Positions 35,525-45,142 of a stretch of 64,000 nucleotides of DNA are shown one piece after another. Location: positions 106,623 to 170,622 of the forward strand of contig DASP01000017.1 of assembly GCA_002503825.1 (NCBI GenBank), in the 5' to 3' direction. A program made the translations under genes and the position numbers. The stretch comes from Methanoregulaceae archaeon UBA467 (GTDB lineage: Archaea > Halobacteriota > Methanomicrobia > Methanomicrobiales > Methanospirillaceae). The notes beneath the pieces are model-generated. The model searched no databases and was not told the origin of the DNA. It saw only the letters and a list, made by a program, of their open reading frames with translations. The first letter of the stretch is position 1; each line of letters opens with the position of its first letter.

Positions 35525-36199
35525 TTATCGCAAAGGCCTGACCATCATCAGACCACAGCCAAATGCCTTGGCCGGACCAAGACCCCGGTAAAGTGTTTTA
35601 ACAAAAAGGTCCGGATCGGTGACAGTCAGAACGCCGTTAAATTCGATCGTACTCAGGCTTACAGAATGCTTGCCTTTCGGCTTGGTAAAACGGTACTGAG
35701 AATATCCATCTGCCCGCACTTCCTCGTCCCGGACAGAGAACCCGTTCGCTTCCCCTTTCAGGGCAAGCCACATGAATCCCGCCTGCTGGACCAATTCTGA
35801 CTCCCGTGGCAGGTCAGCCTGTTTTTGTTTCAACAGGGTCTTTGCCTCCATGACGACATCATGACGGTGTTGTTTATTTTTTTCATCTCGTTTTGTCCGG
35901 ATCGGGTTGGCCCTGAGCATGAATTCCAACCTCGTATCCTTTTTAATAACAGGCGAATAGGGTTTTGTTTCAACGATCCAGACGCCGTGACGGTCATTCG
36001 GTATCCGCTCAGATACGCAGTAAAAAGCCGGGAGCCCGTGCACCATATCCTGCCGGTAGATAAAATCCCGTTTCCGGTCAGGGTCATCGGCAAAAAGGTC
36101 CCATACGAGTGAATGGAGTTTGTATGCCCCACCGATGTGATCCCAGAATTCCTTTTCGTACTCTGCATTCCCCTTTATTTGCACTCTGCTTAAATACAC
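35525..36199 (-). CDS. cas6e: crRNA endonuclease Cas6e (CasE)
   Basis: A 224-residue RAMP protein. MYLSRVQI is the typical start (GTG codon at 36199 with GGAGGG upstream), YKLHSLVWDLF carries the catalytic histidine region, and GLGPAKAFGCGLMMVRPL is the C-terminal glycine-rich RAMP loop. It cuts the repeat hairpin and stays on the 3' end of crRNA within Cascade. Confidence 0.93.
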   Translation of the reverse strand: MYLSRVQIKGNAEYEKEFWDHIGGAYKLHSLVWDLFADDPDRKRDFIYRQDMVHGLPAFYCVSERIPNDRHGVWIVETKPYSPVIKKDTRLEFMLRANPIRTKRDEKNKQHRHDVVMEAKTLLKQKQADLPRESELVQQAGFMWLALKGEANGFSVRDEEVRADGYSQYRFTKPKGKHSVSLSTIEFNGVLTVTDPDLFVKTLYRGLGPAKAFGCGLMMVRPLR

Positions 36200-36201
36200 A
36201 A

Positions 36202-36945
36202 TCAGCCCTCCGCGGGTTTGTGAATCATCGTATAATATTCTGTTCGATTCCCAAACTGCCAGCGCTTTTTACTTAACGGATCATCCCTGCGCTGGACTGC
36301 AAGGACACGTTCGTATCCGGTGTTCTCCTCACCCTCCCAGAAAACCTGCACATCCTTTTTGGATTCCAGAGGTTTTGTAAACGGATTTCCTTCAAAAGGT
36401 ACCGATGAGAATGCATCGGATATTGTATCTGCCTGAACGATCTGTGGCCTGAGTGGAAGTGACAGAGGGCAGGATTTCCGTCCGAGACAGAGATTAAAGA
36501 CCGGTTTATCCAGGTTATCCTTAATTGCAGAAAGCGGATACGGCGAGGTTTCGGAATTACTCCAGAGACATACGGTATAATGCGCATCGCAGCGGTAATC
36601 CCGTGACGAGAGGATAGTATTCAGATCATGTTTCGAACCTGATAATTCGGCCTTACGGGTAGCAAAAGTAATCTTATTCCGACCTTTCCCCGATGGTGGC
36701 ACCTGTGCGGTATGATAATCCCTGAGCAGGGTACCGGGGGTATCGATCCGGAGCGCCATATGATACCCGATTGCAAGCTCACGCAACCGTGTCTCTTCGT
36801 CGCGACGTATCCCGAGAGCCGCGGCAACCATCCCCATTACGGCTGATTTTGATGGCCGGTCATAGGTTGGACGATACTCTCCTGCTGCGATGTCTCCCCA
36901 TGATGCCATCATCCCGTATAAACGAAAGATGAGATACTCATTCAT
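36202..36945 (-). CDS. cas5e: Cascade subunit Cas5e (CasD)
   Basis: A 247-residue protein: MNEYLIFRLYGMMASWGDIA, YRPTYDRPSKSAVMGMVAAA with the usual P-S-K-S turn, GIRRDEE, and late YTMIHKPAEG. It caps the 5' handle of crRNA. The ATG at 36945 matches family starts although the frame is open to 37029. It is two bases from cas6e and five from cas7e. Confidence 0.93.
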   Translation of the reverse strand: MNEYLIFRLYGMMASWGDIAAGEYRPTYDRPSKSAVMGMVAAALGIRRDEETRLRELAIGYHMALRIDTPGTLLRDYHTAQVPPSGKGRNKITFATRKAELSGSKHDLNTILSSRDYRCDAHYTVCLWSNSETSPYPLSAIKDNLDKPVFNLCLGRKSCPLSLPLRPQIVQADTISDAFSSVPFEGNPFTKPLESKKDVQVFWEGEENTGYERVLAVQRRDDPLSKKRWQFGNRTEYYTMIHKPAEG

Positions 36946-36950
36946 GGCAA

Positions 36951-38135
36951 TCAACAGCAGAAATCGAGAATTTCCTTCAGCGAACCAGTCCCGGCATGCG
37001 CATTCATCTCTTTCTCTGCATCCCAGCATCTGCCATAGACCGCATCCATTTTTTTCCGGGTCTCTTTCAGAGCAGCAATGGATGTACCAAGGAGATCTTT
37101 TGAATCACGGACCGCTGTCAGATAAGCAACGGATAAAGATCTCGGCTGCTGCATGCCTTTCTCTACGAGGAGATAGGATGCATACGCCCGTGAAGCAAAT
37201 GAATTCTGTTTTCCGGTCGGTGCTACTTTCGTTGCTGCTTCGACGAGTGATTTAATTGCAGCCTTTGCAAGATCATTATTCCCATCAAGGTTCTGTGCAA
37301 GGAGCGTTTTATCGATACAGACATACGTATAAAACAGACCTGATGCGAACTCTGTCTCCCCGAGATGGGCTGCACCTGCATCATCTTCACCCTTGTTCAG
37401 ATCATCGACTGCGGTGAAATAATCATCTTCAACGGCAACCTCGTGAACCGTGACTGCATGAGCGACCTGTACCGCAGCTTCAACATTGAATTTCGTCGCA
37501 TTGGCAAGCATTCGTCCGAACATGGCAACGTCGACAGAAGAAAGGTCCTCCTTCAATAACACTGATAATTCCTGTACCTTCGGTTCACGCTTTTCTTTGA
37601 TCAGTGTTGAGATAAGCGACTGGATGGCAGTTATTTCATTATTTGAATAGAACACCAGTTGTTCTCCCTTCAGCGTGTTCCTGTCGATATTGGTCTTTTC
37701 TTTATCTGAACTCTTTTTGCCGCCTTCAGACTCTTCACCTGACGTTTCCTTTGATTTTTTACCGTCACCTTTCGGGAGTTTATCAACAAAAACCGAGGCA
37801 ATTTTCCATGCCCAGTGTTGTGCATCCTTTTCAGGAATTATTGCCGCTGATGTTGAATCAGGGGTGGTTCCCTTTAAAAGGTCTGCCAGTGGCAATCCGC
37901 TCATCAGGGCATCTTTCACTTTGATACCCATTTCTTTCGTACGGATGCCGATGTGTCCGGTCACATCTTTTTCAAAAATATCCGAAGTTCGCCATGCCCG
38001 CTTCAGGCTCTGCGATGAAATACGTAACCGCTGGGTCCGACCCATTACGGCAGTTTTTGGTCTCCCCAGGTCATCGCGGTTTAAATTCGATGGGGGATAC
38101 GATACAAGCATATGTAACTGGATAAATTCACTCAT
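36951..38135 (-). CDS. cas7e: Cascade backbone subunit Cas7e (CasC)
   Basis: A 394-residue protein. MSEFIQLHMLVSYPPSNLNR, DDLGRPKTAVMGRTQRLRIS and SQSLKRAWR are the CasC opening; a charged, lysine-rich insert is seen around residues 125-150. Six copies line the crRNA in the I-E complex. AAGGAGTGAG precedes the ATG at 38135. Slightly longer than the E. coli form because of the insert. Confidence 0.94.
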   Translation of the reverse strand: MSEFIQLHMLVSYPPSNLNRDDLGRPKTAVMGRTQRLRISSQSLKRAWRTSDIFEKDVTGHIGIRTKEMGIKVKDALMSGLPLADLLKGTTPDSTSAAIIPEKDAQHWAWKIASVFVDKLPKGDGKKSKETSGEESEGGKKSSDKEKTNIDRNTLKGEQLVFYSNNEITAIQSLISTLIKEKREPKVQELSVLLKEDLSSVDVAMFGRMLANATKFNVEAAVQVAHAVTVHEVAVEDDYFTAVDDLNKGEDDAGAAHLGETEFASGLFYTYVCIDKTLLAQNLDGNNDLAKAAIKSLVEAATKVAPTGKQNSFASRAYASYLLVEKGMQQPRSLSVAYLTAVRDSKDLLGTSIAALKETRKKMDAVYGRCWDAEKEMNAHAGTGSLKEILDFCC

Positions 38136-38150
38136 AATTTTTCTCACTCC

Positions 38151-38663
38151 TTATTGCTCATCTTTGGGAGCATGTTCATAGTAGGCAAACGCCCAGTCAT
38201 TCTTCGTCCGTTCATTCCACCAATAGATGCTGTTGGCAAGGCTTGGGATATCGACATCGTCACCAAGGAGATGTACAATCCGTATCATGGATCCATACAG
38301 TCTGTCGGGATCATCACTATCAATTTTCAGCAGCCGACGAAAACGAAGTCCGCTTACCTTTGCTTTTTTACCGTCAACAGAACCGGGAGTTGCCATCTGC
38401 ACGGGAAAAGAACCTGGGTTGTATGTTTTCACATGTGAAAGAACCCCTGCGACAACTGCAAGATCCTCTGCGTTTAACGGGCCAAATTTCGCCAGTGCAC
38501 CCCTCAGGCGATGGTATGCCGGGGTAAAAGCCACATTCAGGGGGGAATGACATCGACGCAGTTCGGCACGATCTCCCCGAGAGATGTCAAGGGATTTCCA
38601 CCATCTTAGCAATTCGTCCTTTGTTTCCGGATTAGTAAATGATAAATACATTTTTTGTTCCAT
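38151..38663 (-). CDS. cse2: Cascade small subunit Cse2 (CasB)
   Basis: A 170-residue helical protein: LLRWWKSLDISRGDRAELRR, LNVAFTPAYHRLRG, VAGVLSHVKTYN, and RFRRLLKID followed by NSIYWWNE. Two copies form the belly of Cascade and stabilise target DNA. It lies eight bases after cse1 and 15 before cas7e. Confidence 0.92.
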   Translation of the reverse strand: MEQKMYLSFTNPETKDELLRWWKSLDISRGDRAELRRCHSPLNVAFTPAYHRLRGALAKFGPLNAEDLAVVAGVLSHVKTYNPGSFPVQMATPGSVDGKKAKVSGLRFRRLLKIDSDDPDRLYGSMIRIVHLLGDDVDIPSLANSIYWWNERTKNDWAFAYYEHAPKDEQ

Positions 38664-38671
38664 TCTTCACC

Positions 38672-40327
38672 TCATGTTTGTATCTCCTTTTTTTCCCTGG
38701 TTTTCCCGCCTCTGGTTTTTTCGGGACTATTAGAGAGTGGCAGGTCAAGTAGTTCGATAATTTTTTTGTTATTTGGAGAAGAAAATGTGTTAAAATCATG
38801 ACGGGCTATTGCAATACGCTTCGGATCTGCCACCGATATCATGTTGGACTGGGAATAGCGGTCAAACAAGATCTCCCCCTCGTTTTTCAATAATCGTAGC
38901 CATCGCAGTTTCAGATTATCCACAGGTTGTTTCGTCTGGAGTGCTGTCTTGAACTCGTTCAGCATCTGATAGAAAGAGGGTTCGGTGTTCTGCCAGAATT
39001 CTGAGTCGATAAACGATAAGTCGCCGGATACCTTGTTTTCAGGACTGAAAAGCGCCTTCCGCACAGATGATCGCAGATTGTAGGAGACCAGATCTGCAGT
39101 CCTGATCATCTGTGAGACAAGGCTCTCATAATCTTCTTTCATTTCTTTATTCAGGTGAATGAGTGGCATTGTTCCTTCATACCAGCCACAGACCTTCATA
39201 TTATCCGTATGATACCCGAATGCCCAGAGCCGGAATGGAATTTCATTTTTTTCAGTAAGATCGTCCTGTCTCTCCTGCCGGAATTTATGAACAACGACAG
39301 CAGGTTCAATGCGGGAATTTTTATCAGATGCATTCTGGATCAGTCCAAGCCAGTGACGATATGAAATGCCGGCCGATGTTCCATGTCTTGGGAGAGGCTC
39401 GTCGTTTTTCGGAGAAACAGAATAGGGGGTCAGGGTATGGCGCCATCCGCCCTTGTAGTTGATACCATGGCTTTTATCGAAATATTCGGTCACAAACCGG
39501 GATGATGCACCACCACAGAGATCACAGGGGACAGCGTCAATAGAATGTTCAAAACTGAGTCGTATCCTTCTCGGCATCGCCCAGAACATCTGTGCAGGAT
39601 TGACATGCTGAGATGTAGTGTCCTCCCCTTTCTTCTCGCTGGTGTGAGTATGTCCCATCCATGGAAATATATCTGAATCTGATTTTTTTTCTGCGTTACC
39701 GTAATAAGAAAAGGATTCTGCAGTGATGACATTCAGCCAGACCGTTTCCCAGAGACTCCTCCCCATCACTATTGTTGTGAGCGGTCCTCCCCCCCGGAGT
39801 GATGTACGGTGTCCTCGTCCTCCTGCAGGAGCGTTTGTCTGTAACGTAAACAATGCCATCGCAGAACAATGAAGACAGATTTGTGTGACGGTATCTCTTT
39901 TCAGGAAATGGTCTGCATTCCTGTCAAGCGTCTGCGCACCAGGCATCTCCATCAGCAGGTGATCAATCTTGTTCAGCTCCCCATCTTTTTCGGAGAGATC
40001 GAGATCCTGCATGAACCGGGGTCCCTCATCATCAAGATTGAAGGCATGAGCATATCGTTCAAAAGCTGTTTTCAATTCAGTCGATGATGGAGGAGTGCTG
40101 AATTTTTTTTTCCATTCGCGTTCTTTTGCAGGAGGATACGTTGTCTGGATCAGTCCGATAAGAAACTGGATTAAAGCCCCGTTGAAATCAGGACGGGATG
40201 CATCAAGGAATAGTACCGGATCTTCTTCATACCTGTCAACAAAATCTGCGACGGTGATTTTTTCTCGTGTGCCTGATGTTCTGATTACCGGGAGCCAAGG
40301 CTCTTTAATGAGATTGAACATAGTCAT
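38672..40327 (-). CDS. cse1: Cascade large subunit Cse1 (CasA)
   Basis: A 551-residue protein. MTMFNLIKEPWLPV is the CasA start; LDASRPDFNGALIQFLIGL, TNAPAGGRGHRTSLRGGGPL (the PAM-contact glycine loop region), PRRIRLSFEH and CDLCGG follow, and the C-terminus is helical. It reads the PAM and recruits Cas3. AAGGA six bases upstream supports the ATG at 40327. An unrelated nuclease gene separates it from cas3. Confidence 0.93.
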   Translation of the reverse strand: MTMFNLIKEPWLPVIRTSGTREKITVADFVDRYEEDPVLFLDASRPDFNGALIQFLIGLIQTTYPPAKEREWKKKFSTPPSSTELKTAFERYAHAFNLDDEGPRFMQDLDLSEKDGELNKIDHLLMEMPGAQTLDRNADHFLKRDTVTQICLHCSAMALFTLQTNAPAGGRGHRTSLRGGGPLTTIVMGRSLWETVWLNVITAESFSYYGNAEKKSDSDIFPWMGHTHTSEKKGEDTTSQHVNPAQMFWAMPRRIRLSFEHSIDAVPCDLCGGASSRFVTEYFDKSHGINYKGGWRHTLTPYSVSPKNDEPLPRHGTSAGISYRHWLGLIQNASDKNSRIEPAVVVHKFRQERQDDLTEKNEIPFRLWAFGYHTDNMKVCGWYEGTMPLIHLNKEMKEDYESLVSQMIRTADLVSYNLRSSVRKALFSPENKVSGDLSFIDSEFWQNTEPSFYQMLNEFKTALQTKQPVDNLKLRWLRLLKNEGEILFDRYSQSNMISVADPKRIAIARHDFNTFSSPNNKKIIELLDLPLSNSPEKTRGGKTREKKEIQT

Positions 40328-40402
40328 CAACAATTCCTTTTTTTGTATTTGAAAATACAATTACCCTGTTCGAATTTAAACGAAGAATTAGCAAATTTTT
40401 CA

Positions 40403-41440
40403 TTATTTCAACCCATTCTCTTCGATTTTTACAACCAACTTATCGACAATATCAAGAAAACCTTTAATCTCTTCTTTGGTGTAGGATTTATCAATTACCC
40501 ATTTTAAATTCGATTTGGCGTTCCCAAAAAATCCGAGTTTCATTATTTCCTCTCGATAAAATTTAATGATATTTTCTGGATTGTACACTTTTTTTGTGAT
40601 TTCCTCAAACCCGGTATATATGCTCTGTTTGAAGACCGAACCAGGGGGATATCCGAAGAACAATCCAACAAAGCCCGTATTCAACTTGAGATTTAATGAA
40701 AAACCCTTAGACCCCCATCTGAAAATCAAACCCTTCTTTGCGGCAAATTCAAAGATCGGGTGAAAAACGTGTAATCCGTTTTCATCTAATAATGACAGAA
40801 ATTGTTGTTGATCGACTTTTGGAAGGGATGCTGATTGTACCCGTCTTTGAATGAAATTTTCATCTCCTACCGTAAGATCGCTTGTGATAATTTTCTCACC
40901 AGCAGGGGTCTTAAAATATTTAAATTCAATACAATAGATATCGAATCCTTTATTCTGTAGATATTGTGCAGTTTGTTGAATTTCCCTTGATATTTCCTGA
41001 GCAACAATAATTAATCTCGTTGATTTGTTGAATGAGACTTTTTCATCTGATTGATTTTTGAAGAATTGTTGATGATATTCATCCAAATTATTCTCTTCCC
41101 CGGAATAATCTTGGAAAATTGTATTTAATTGAGAATAATCAAGCTTTTCGATAAAAGATGCATATTCTAAAAGTTGAGCGATTGTTTCCCTGGGAGTTTT
41201 GGCTCTTTTCAATTCTATTATTACTGTATTTCCAGAATTATCTATTCCCAATAAATCGATGAATGTGTTAAGATTTGTTGTAACCTGTCGCCCGATAATT
41301 AGAACATTGCTTCTCTCAAAAAAATATTCCGGATTTTTTTCGAGTAATATTTCTAAATCTGTCTCTTGGTTTGAATTTTTAAAAACTTGCTCAGTATACG
41401 GTGTTAATTTTCCTATCTTATCAATAGTGAAAAGTTTCAT
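40403..41440 (-). CDS. NucS-like PD-(D/E)XK nuclease inserted in the cas operon
   Basis: A 345-residue protein not part of the standard I-E set. TDLEILLEKNPEYF, then FIDLLGIDNSGN followed by TVIIELKRAKTPRETIAQLL gives E, D, ExK and Q motifs of the endonuclease NucS/DUF91 branch of PD-(D/E)XK nucleases. The C-terminal 150 residues (GLIFRWGSKGFSLNL onward) are unassigned. The gene is clearly richer in A and T than its neighbours. It sits on the same strand, 129 bases after cas3 and 75 before cse1. It could be an accessory defence nuclease or a passenger gene. The ATG at 41440 is preferred over 41482. Confidence 0.72.
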   Translation of the reverse strand: MKLFTIDKIGKLTPYTEQVFKNSNQETDLEILLEKNPEYFFERSNVLIIGRQVTTNLNTFIDLLGIDNSGNTVIIELKRAKTPRETIAQLLEYASFIEKLDYSQLNTIFQDYSGEENNLDEYHQQFFKNQSDEKVSFNKSTRLIIVAQEISREIQQTAQYLQNKGFDIYCIEFKYFKTPAGEKIITSDLTVGDENFIQRRVQSASLPKVDQQQFLSLLDENGLHVFHPIFEFAAKKGLIFRWGSKGFSLNLKLNTGFVGLFFGYPPGSVFKQSIYTGFEEITKKVYNPENIIKFYREEIMKLGFFGNAKSNLKWVIDKSYTKEEIKGFLDIVDKLVVKIEENGLK

Positions 41441-41569
41441 ATGTTCGTTCAGTATTTTTTTGAAAATATAATTTACACACATTTAAATATGATCAATATT
41501 TGAATAGAAAGCATTCCATTATATTAAATCCATCCAGTAATTGAAACCCCTCGCTTAATATCTTAACAC

Positions 41570-44317
41570 TTACGAATTGTTTACCACAAGACCGATACGG
41601 TGATCGTAATGGAGTGTTACTTTATTATTTTTGTCGTCAAGAGCATCTCCCTGCCATATCCCGTTTACCTCCATAAGGGGGACAAGCACTCTCCATTTCC
41701 CTTGATCCTTAAGGTTATTTTTAAATTCATTCAATACTGTACCCAATGCACCGCTATATTCTCTGGACTTGGAAATTTTTCTTTCAGAAATGCTGATTTG
41801 GCTCATATCTTCGGCAAAATCTCCTTCAGATGACCAGAATGAAAGCCGGGATCCATCCCATTTTAAAAGTAGTACGGTGACCCGTGCCTCACCAAGACGG
41901 GTCGGTGTCCGTGTATCCTCCTGCCACTGGGTGGGGGTAATTTTATACCCCTCCTTCATCCTGAGAATATTCAGTTGTGCGACACCCCAATCTGCCATTT
42001 TTTTCCCTTCTGCGGTATTCGCCTGATGTAACAGGGTTTCCGGAATCTCATGTTGTGCCGATTCACCATAGGTTCCTTCAATCAGTAATCTGGCATCATC
42101 GGGCATGGTTATACGTCTCCGATCAGACAGGAGCCGGGCGGTCAGCCAGAGCTGGCCGGCATTCTCATAAACATGTACAGCTCTCGGGAAAAGTTCTGAA
42201 TACCACCTATCGGTTACAGACTCTGTAACCATCGGTGAATATACCATAAGTCTGGGGGGGGCACGGGTTCCCCGTCTGGGCGATCCGGCGTGACGGTGCA
42301 GCCTGCCCGCCCGCTGGATGATCAGGTCCATCGGAGCAAGATCCGTGATCATATAGTCAAAATCAAGGTCAAGGGACTGTTCGATGACCTGTGTCGCGAC
42401 GAGTATCTTCCCACGACGGATATCTGAGTCGCTCTCTTTTCCGAATGTTTTCAGGACCTCCTGCTCGATCCTGATACGATCACCCATTGCAAACCGGGCA
42501 TGGAATAACAGTACATGTGCGTCCGGAAACCGCGTTGTAATGGCATTGAACGTCTCGAACGCATCATCGACGGTATTTTTTACCCAGCAGGTACACCGGC
42601 CGGTATCGAGCGCTTCTGCAATATACTGCATCACAATCTCAGCGTCATCTGTGCACTCGACCTCTACGGTCCTTGATGTCATTTCACATCGTGGGATTGG
42701 ATATTCAGACGGGAGTCCTGTATCCGAAGTCACGTGTGTTACCAGTGGATAATGAGACTGAATGACATCTCCACCAGAACAACCCAGTCCCTTGGAGTAT
42801 GCAGAAAGATATCCCCGCCGCTGCATCTGGGGCAGTGTTGCTGAAAGAAGAATGGCGCTCCCGCCCATCGCCGCATGAAATTCAAGGAGATTCTGGAGAA
42901 CCCGCTCGACATACGGATCGTATGCATGCACTTCGTCAACGATCAGGATATTTCTTGACAGTCCCAAAATCCGAAGTGACTGGTGACGAAACGGAAGGAC
43001 CGCCATGAGTGCCTGATCTATCGTGCCAACGCCTATCTGTGCGAGCAACGCTTTTTTCCGGTTATCAGATAACCAGGTCGTGCACTGGGCTGATGCATTC
43101 AACTCATCCGGAATCTCAAATTCAGGAATAGGACGCTCAGTATAACCAATCGATTGCCTGAATTTGTCTGAAAGATGGCGGGCACTGTGTGCAAGTACAA
43201 GTGATGGGTTAGAATCCTGGGAATACAAGCGCAGATATGCCAGACTCATCCGATCGTACATTGCATTTGCCGTGGCCATGGTGGGCAGTCCCAGATAAAT
43301 TCCCTCCCCAAGACCGAGTTCCATCATGCGGTGCGCAAGGACAAGTGCTGCCTCAGTCTTCCCGCTCCCTGTTGCTTCCTCAATAACGAACAACTGGGGG
43401 GTTGATGGAATCTCATATGATTCTGTAAAAGACTGAAGCGGGGTAGGGGTTGTAATCGTCGGAAAAAGAGCGTGCATTCCGGATTCGTTCGATATGCCGC
43501 ATGGAAGGATCCCAAATATCCTGATGGCTGATTCTGCCCGGGGAAGTGCGTATTCATTCCAATATGTTTCAAGCGGCATAGGTGTGGAGCAGGCCGGGAA
43601 ATATTCGTTATTGGAACCAATCCAGTCACTCAGAACCGCAAGGCCCGCAAGAATCCATGAAGTCCGGCAAAAATCCTCGATATATGGCTCTGAAAAATTT
43701 ATCTGAGTTTTTATGTCGTTCTTCAGAAAAAGGGCAGCGCAGGCTTCAGCAAACAGAAGTGCCGATTCCCGGTTTTCGTCCTCAAAAAACGTAGATAATG
43801 AGTGTTCTGATTTTTTCGGAGGCGTACCGTGATGACCGGTCACCGCGTAAAACCAGGTATTCAGAACTTCCTTCCAGTCGAATGGATCATCGTCCTCATT
43901 TAAAAAAAACAGGTTGCCGGACCAGATTCTCTGCCACAGTTCCTTTTCAAACAGGGCACGTCCCATATCTGTGTGGTGGACTATATAATCGCGGTTGTAC
44001 GTGTATCCTTTCAGTTCTTGTAGGAGTTCTGGTATAAGATTTTGAAACCTATCAGAAAATTTACCGATATCATGCAGGGCGAGAAGGTAGGAAACCAATC
44101 CATTAACCCATTCTTCCGCCTCCGATTTTTCCAAAAAAAAATCTGATGGAATTAATTTCTGCAGGAGTGCAGGATCGTGCTTCAATATTTGATGGCCGAC
44201 GGCAGCGACATCGAGTGAATGGTATACAAGCAGATGGTATGATTGCAGGGGAGTATTATCCTCCCCTGGCCTTGATTTTCCCCAATAGCGATAGAAATTC
44301 TCTGAATTATCAGCCAC
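41570..44317 (-). CDS. cas3: CRISPR nuclease-helicase Cas3
   Basis: A 915-residue protein with an N-terminal HD nuclease (ALHDIGKFSDRFQ, IVHHTDMGRALF, TGHHGTPP) and a superfamily 2 helicase: EEATGSGKTEAALVLAHR, LIVDEVHAYDPYV, LLSATLPQMQR, ATQVIEQSLDLDFD and LIIQRAGRLHRH. It is recruited to Cascade and shreds target DNA. The start is GTG at 44317 with GGAGGGG upstream. Both catalytic parts appear complete. Confidence 0.95.
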   Translation of the reverse strand: MADNSENFYRYWGKSRPGEDNTPLQSYHLLVYHSLDVAAVGHQILKHDPALLQKLIPSDFFLEKSEAEEWVNGLVSYLLALHDIGKFSDRFQNLIPELLQELKGYTYNRDYIVHHTDMGRALFEKELWQRIWSGNLFFLNEDDDPFDWKEVLNTWFYAVTGHHGTPPKKSEHSLSTFFEDENRESALLFAEACAALFLKNDIKTQINFSEPYIEDFCRTSWILAGLAVLSDWIGSNNEYFPACSTPMPLETYWNEYALPRAESAIRIFGILPCGISNESGMHALFPTITTPTPLQSFTESYEIPSTPQLFVIEEATGSGKTEAALVLAHRMMELGLGEGIYLGLPTMATANAMYDRMSLAYLRLYSQDSNPSLVLAHSARHLSDKFRQSIGYTERPIPEFEIPDELNASAQCTTWLSDNRKKALLAQIGVGTIDQALMAVLPFRHQSLRILGLSRNILIVDEVHAYDPYVERVLQNLLEFHAAMGGSAILLSATLPQMQRRGYLSAYSKGLGCSGGDVIQSHYPLVTHVTSDTGLPSEYPIPRCEMTSRTVEVECTDDAEIVMQYIAEALDTGRCTCWVKNTVDDAFETFNAITTRFPDAHVLLFHARFAMGDRIRIEQEVLKTFGKESDSDIRRGKILVATQVIEQSLDLDFDYMITDLAPMDLIIQRAGRLHRHAGSPRRGTRAPPRLMVYSPMVTESVTDRWYSELFPRAVHVYENAGQLWLTARLLSDRRRITMPDDARLLIEGTYGESAQHEIPETLLHQANTAEGKKMADWGVAQLNILRMKEGYKITPTQWQEDTRTPTRLGEARVTVLLLKWDGSRLSFWSSEGDFAEDMSQISISERKISKSREYSGALGTVLNEFKNNLKDQGKWRVLVPLMEVNGIWQGDALDDKNNKVTLHYDHRIGLVVNNS

Positions 44318-44376
44318 GATGACCCCTCCTGATTAGTGTTTCGTATGTCGATAGGACTTATAGTTCCATGCTATGT

Positions 44377-44955
44377 TCAGATAATTCCTCTTCTGTTCAA
44401 TTCAAAATAACATTTCATACATGACCGGGCGTCCGATAATGCTTGATGATGTCCCGTGGGAGGCAGTCCGAATAACACCGTATACAACTCGGGGAGGGAT
44501 GGATATTTGTATCCGCTTCCCCGCCGTATAGAACATAATCGGGCCGATGATTTCATTGTACATTTTTTTGGATATCGGTTCACAGGTAAAGAAATTCCCA
44601 ACCGGGATGCTTCCGAAGTAATCACATTAATATCGAAATCAACATTGTGTCCGACAATAAATGAAGAACCCTCCAGGGATTTATGAAATTTCTCTAATAC
44701 TGAGAACAGTGATTTTCCCTCATCCAGTACCTTTTTTGTCGTGATACCATGAATTGCAGTGGCTTTTTCAGGGATTACATAGCAATCCGGTTTTATGAGG
44801 TAATCAAATTCAGCGTTAATTACTTCATCTGTTTCACATTCAATCCATGCAAACTCAACTATTCGGGGCCATTCCTGCTTTCTACTCAGCATGGGTGCTC
44901 TTTTCCCGGGTAGTCCGGTTGTTTCAGTATCAAGGACGAGGAACATTTTTTTCAT
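44377..44955 (-). CDS. DnaQ-like DEDDh 3'-5' exonuclease heading the cas operon
   Basis: A 192-residue exonuclease. VLDTETTGLPGKR gives D-x-E, VGHNVDFDINVIT the second aspartate, and HHQALSDARSCMKCYF the H and final D of DEDDh. It lies 59 bases upstream of cas3 on the same strand, with TATTTATCA about 20 bases before its ATG, so it is probably the first gene of the operon. In some I-E systems a DnaQ domain is fused to Cas2 and trims prespacers; here it would be a separate protein. That role is inferred. Confidence 0.83.
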   Translation of the reverse strand: MKKMFLVLDTETTGLPGKRAPMLSRKQEWPRIVEFAWIECETDEVINAEFDYLIKPDCYVIPEKATAIHGITTKKVLDEGKSLFSVLEKFHKSLEGSSFIVGHNVDFDINVITSEASRLGISLPVNRYPKKCTMKSSARLCSIRRGSGYKYPSLPELYTVLFGLPPTGHHQALSDARSCMKCYFELNRRGII

Positions 44956-45142
44956 TATTAGTGTTTTGAATGATAAATACAGGTGAAACGCTAATAAATC
45001 AGGGTAATTGTGTTTTTTGGTTAGTTATCAGGAAATTAGTTTTGTATCTTGAATGGTTGTTCAGTTCTTTCCGGTATCCTTCCCTATGATATGAAATGAA
45101 TAGAGGTGAATAGCCTCAAATTTGACTCGATTCTTGCAGTCT

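Noticed and set aside
44956..45142. tRNA gene or att site at the left edge of the element
   Set aside because: I looked for a tRNA or a repeat of the right-hand edge (62.6-63.6 kb) here and found none.
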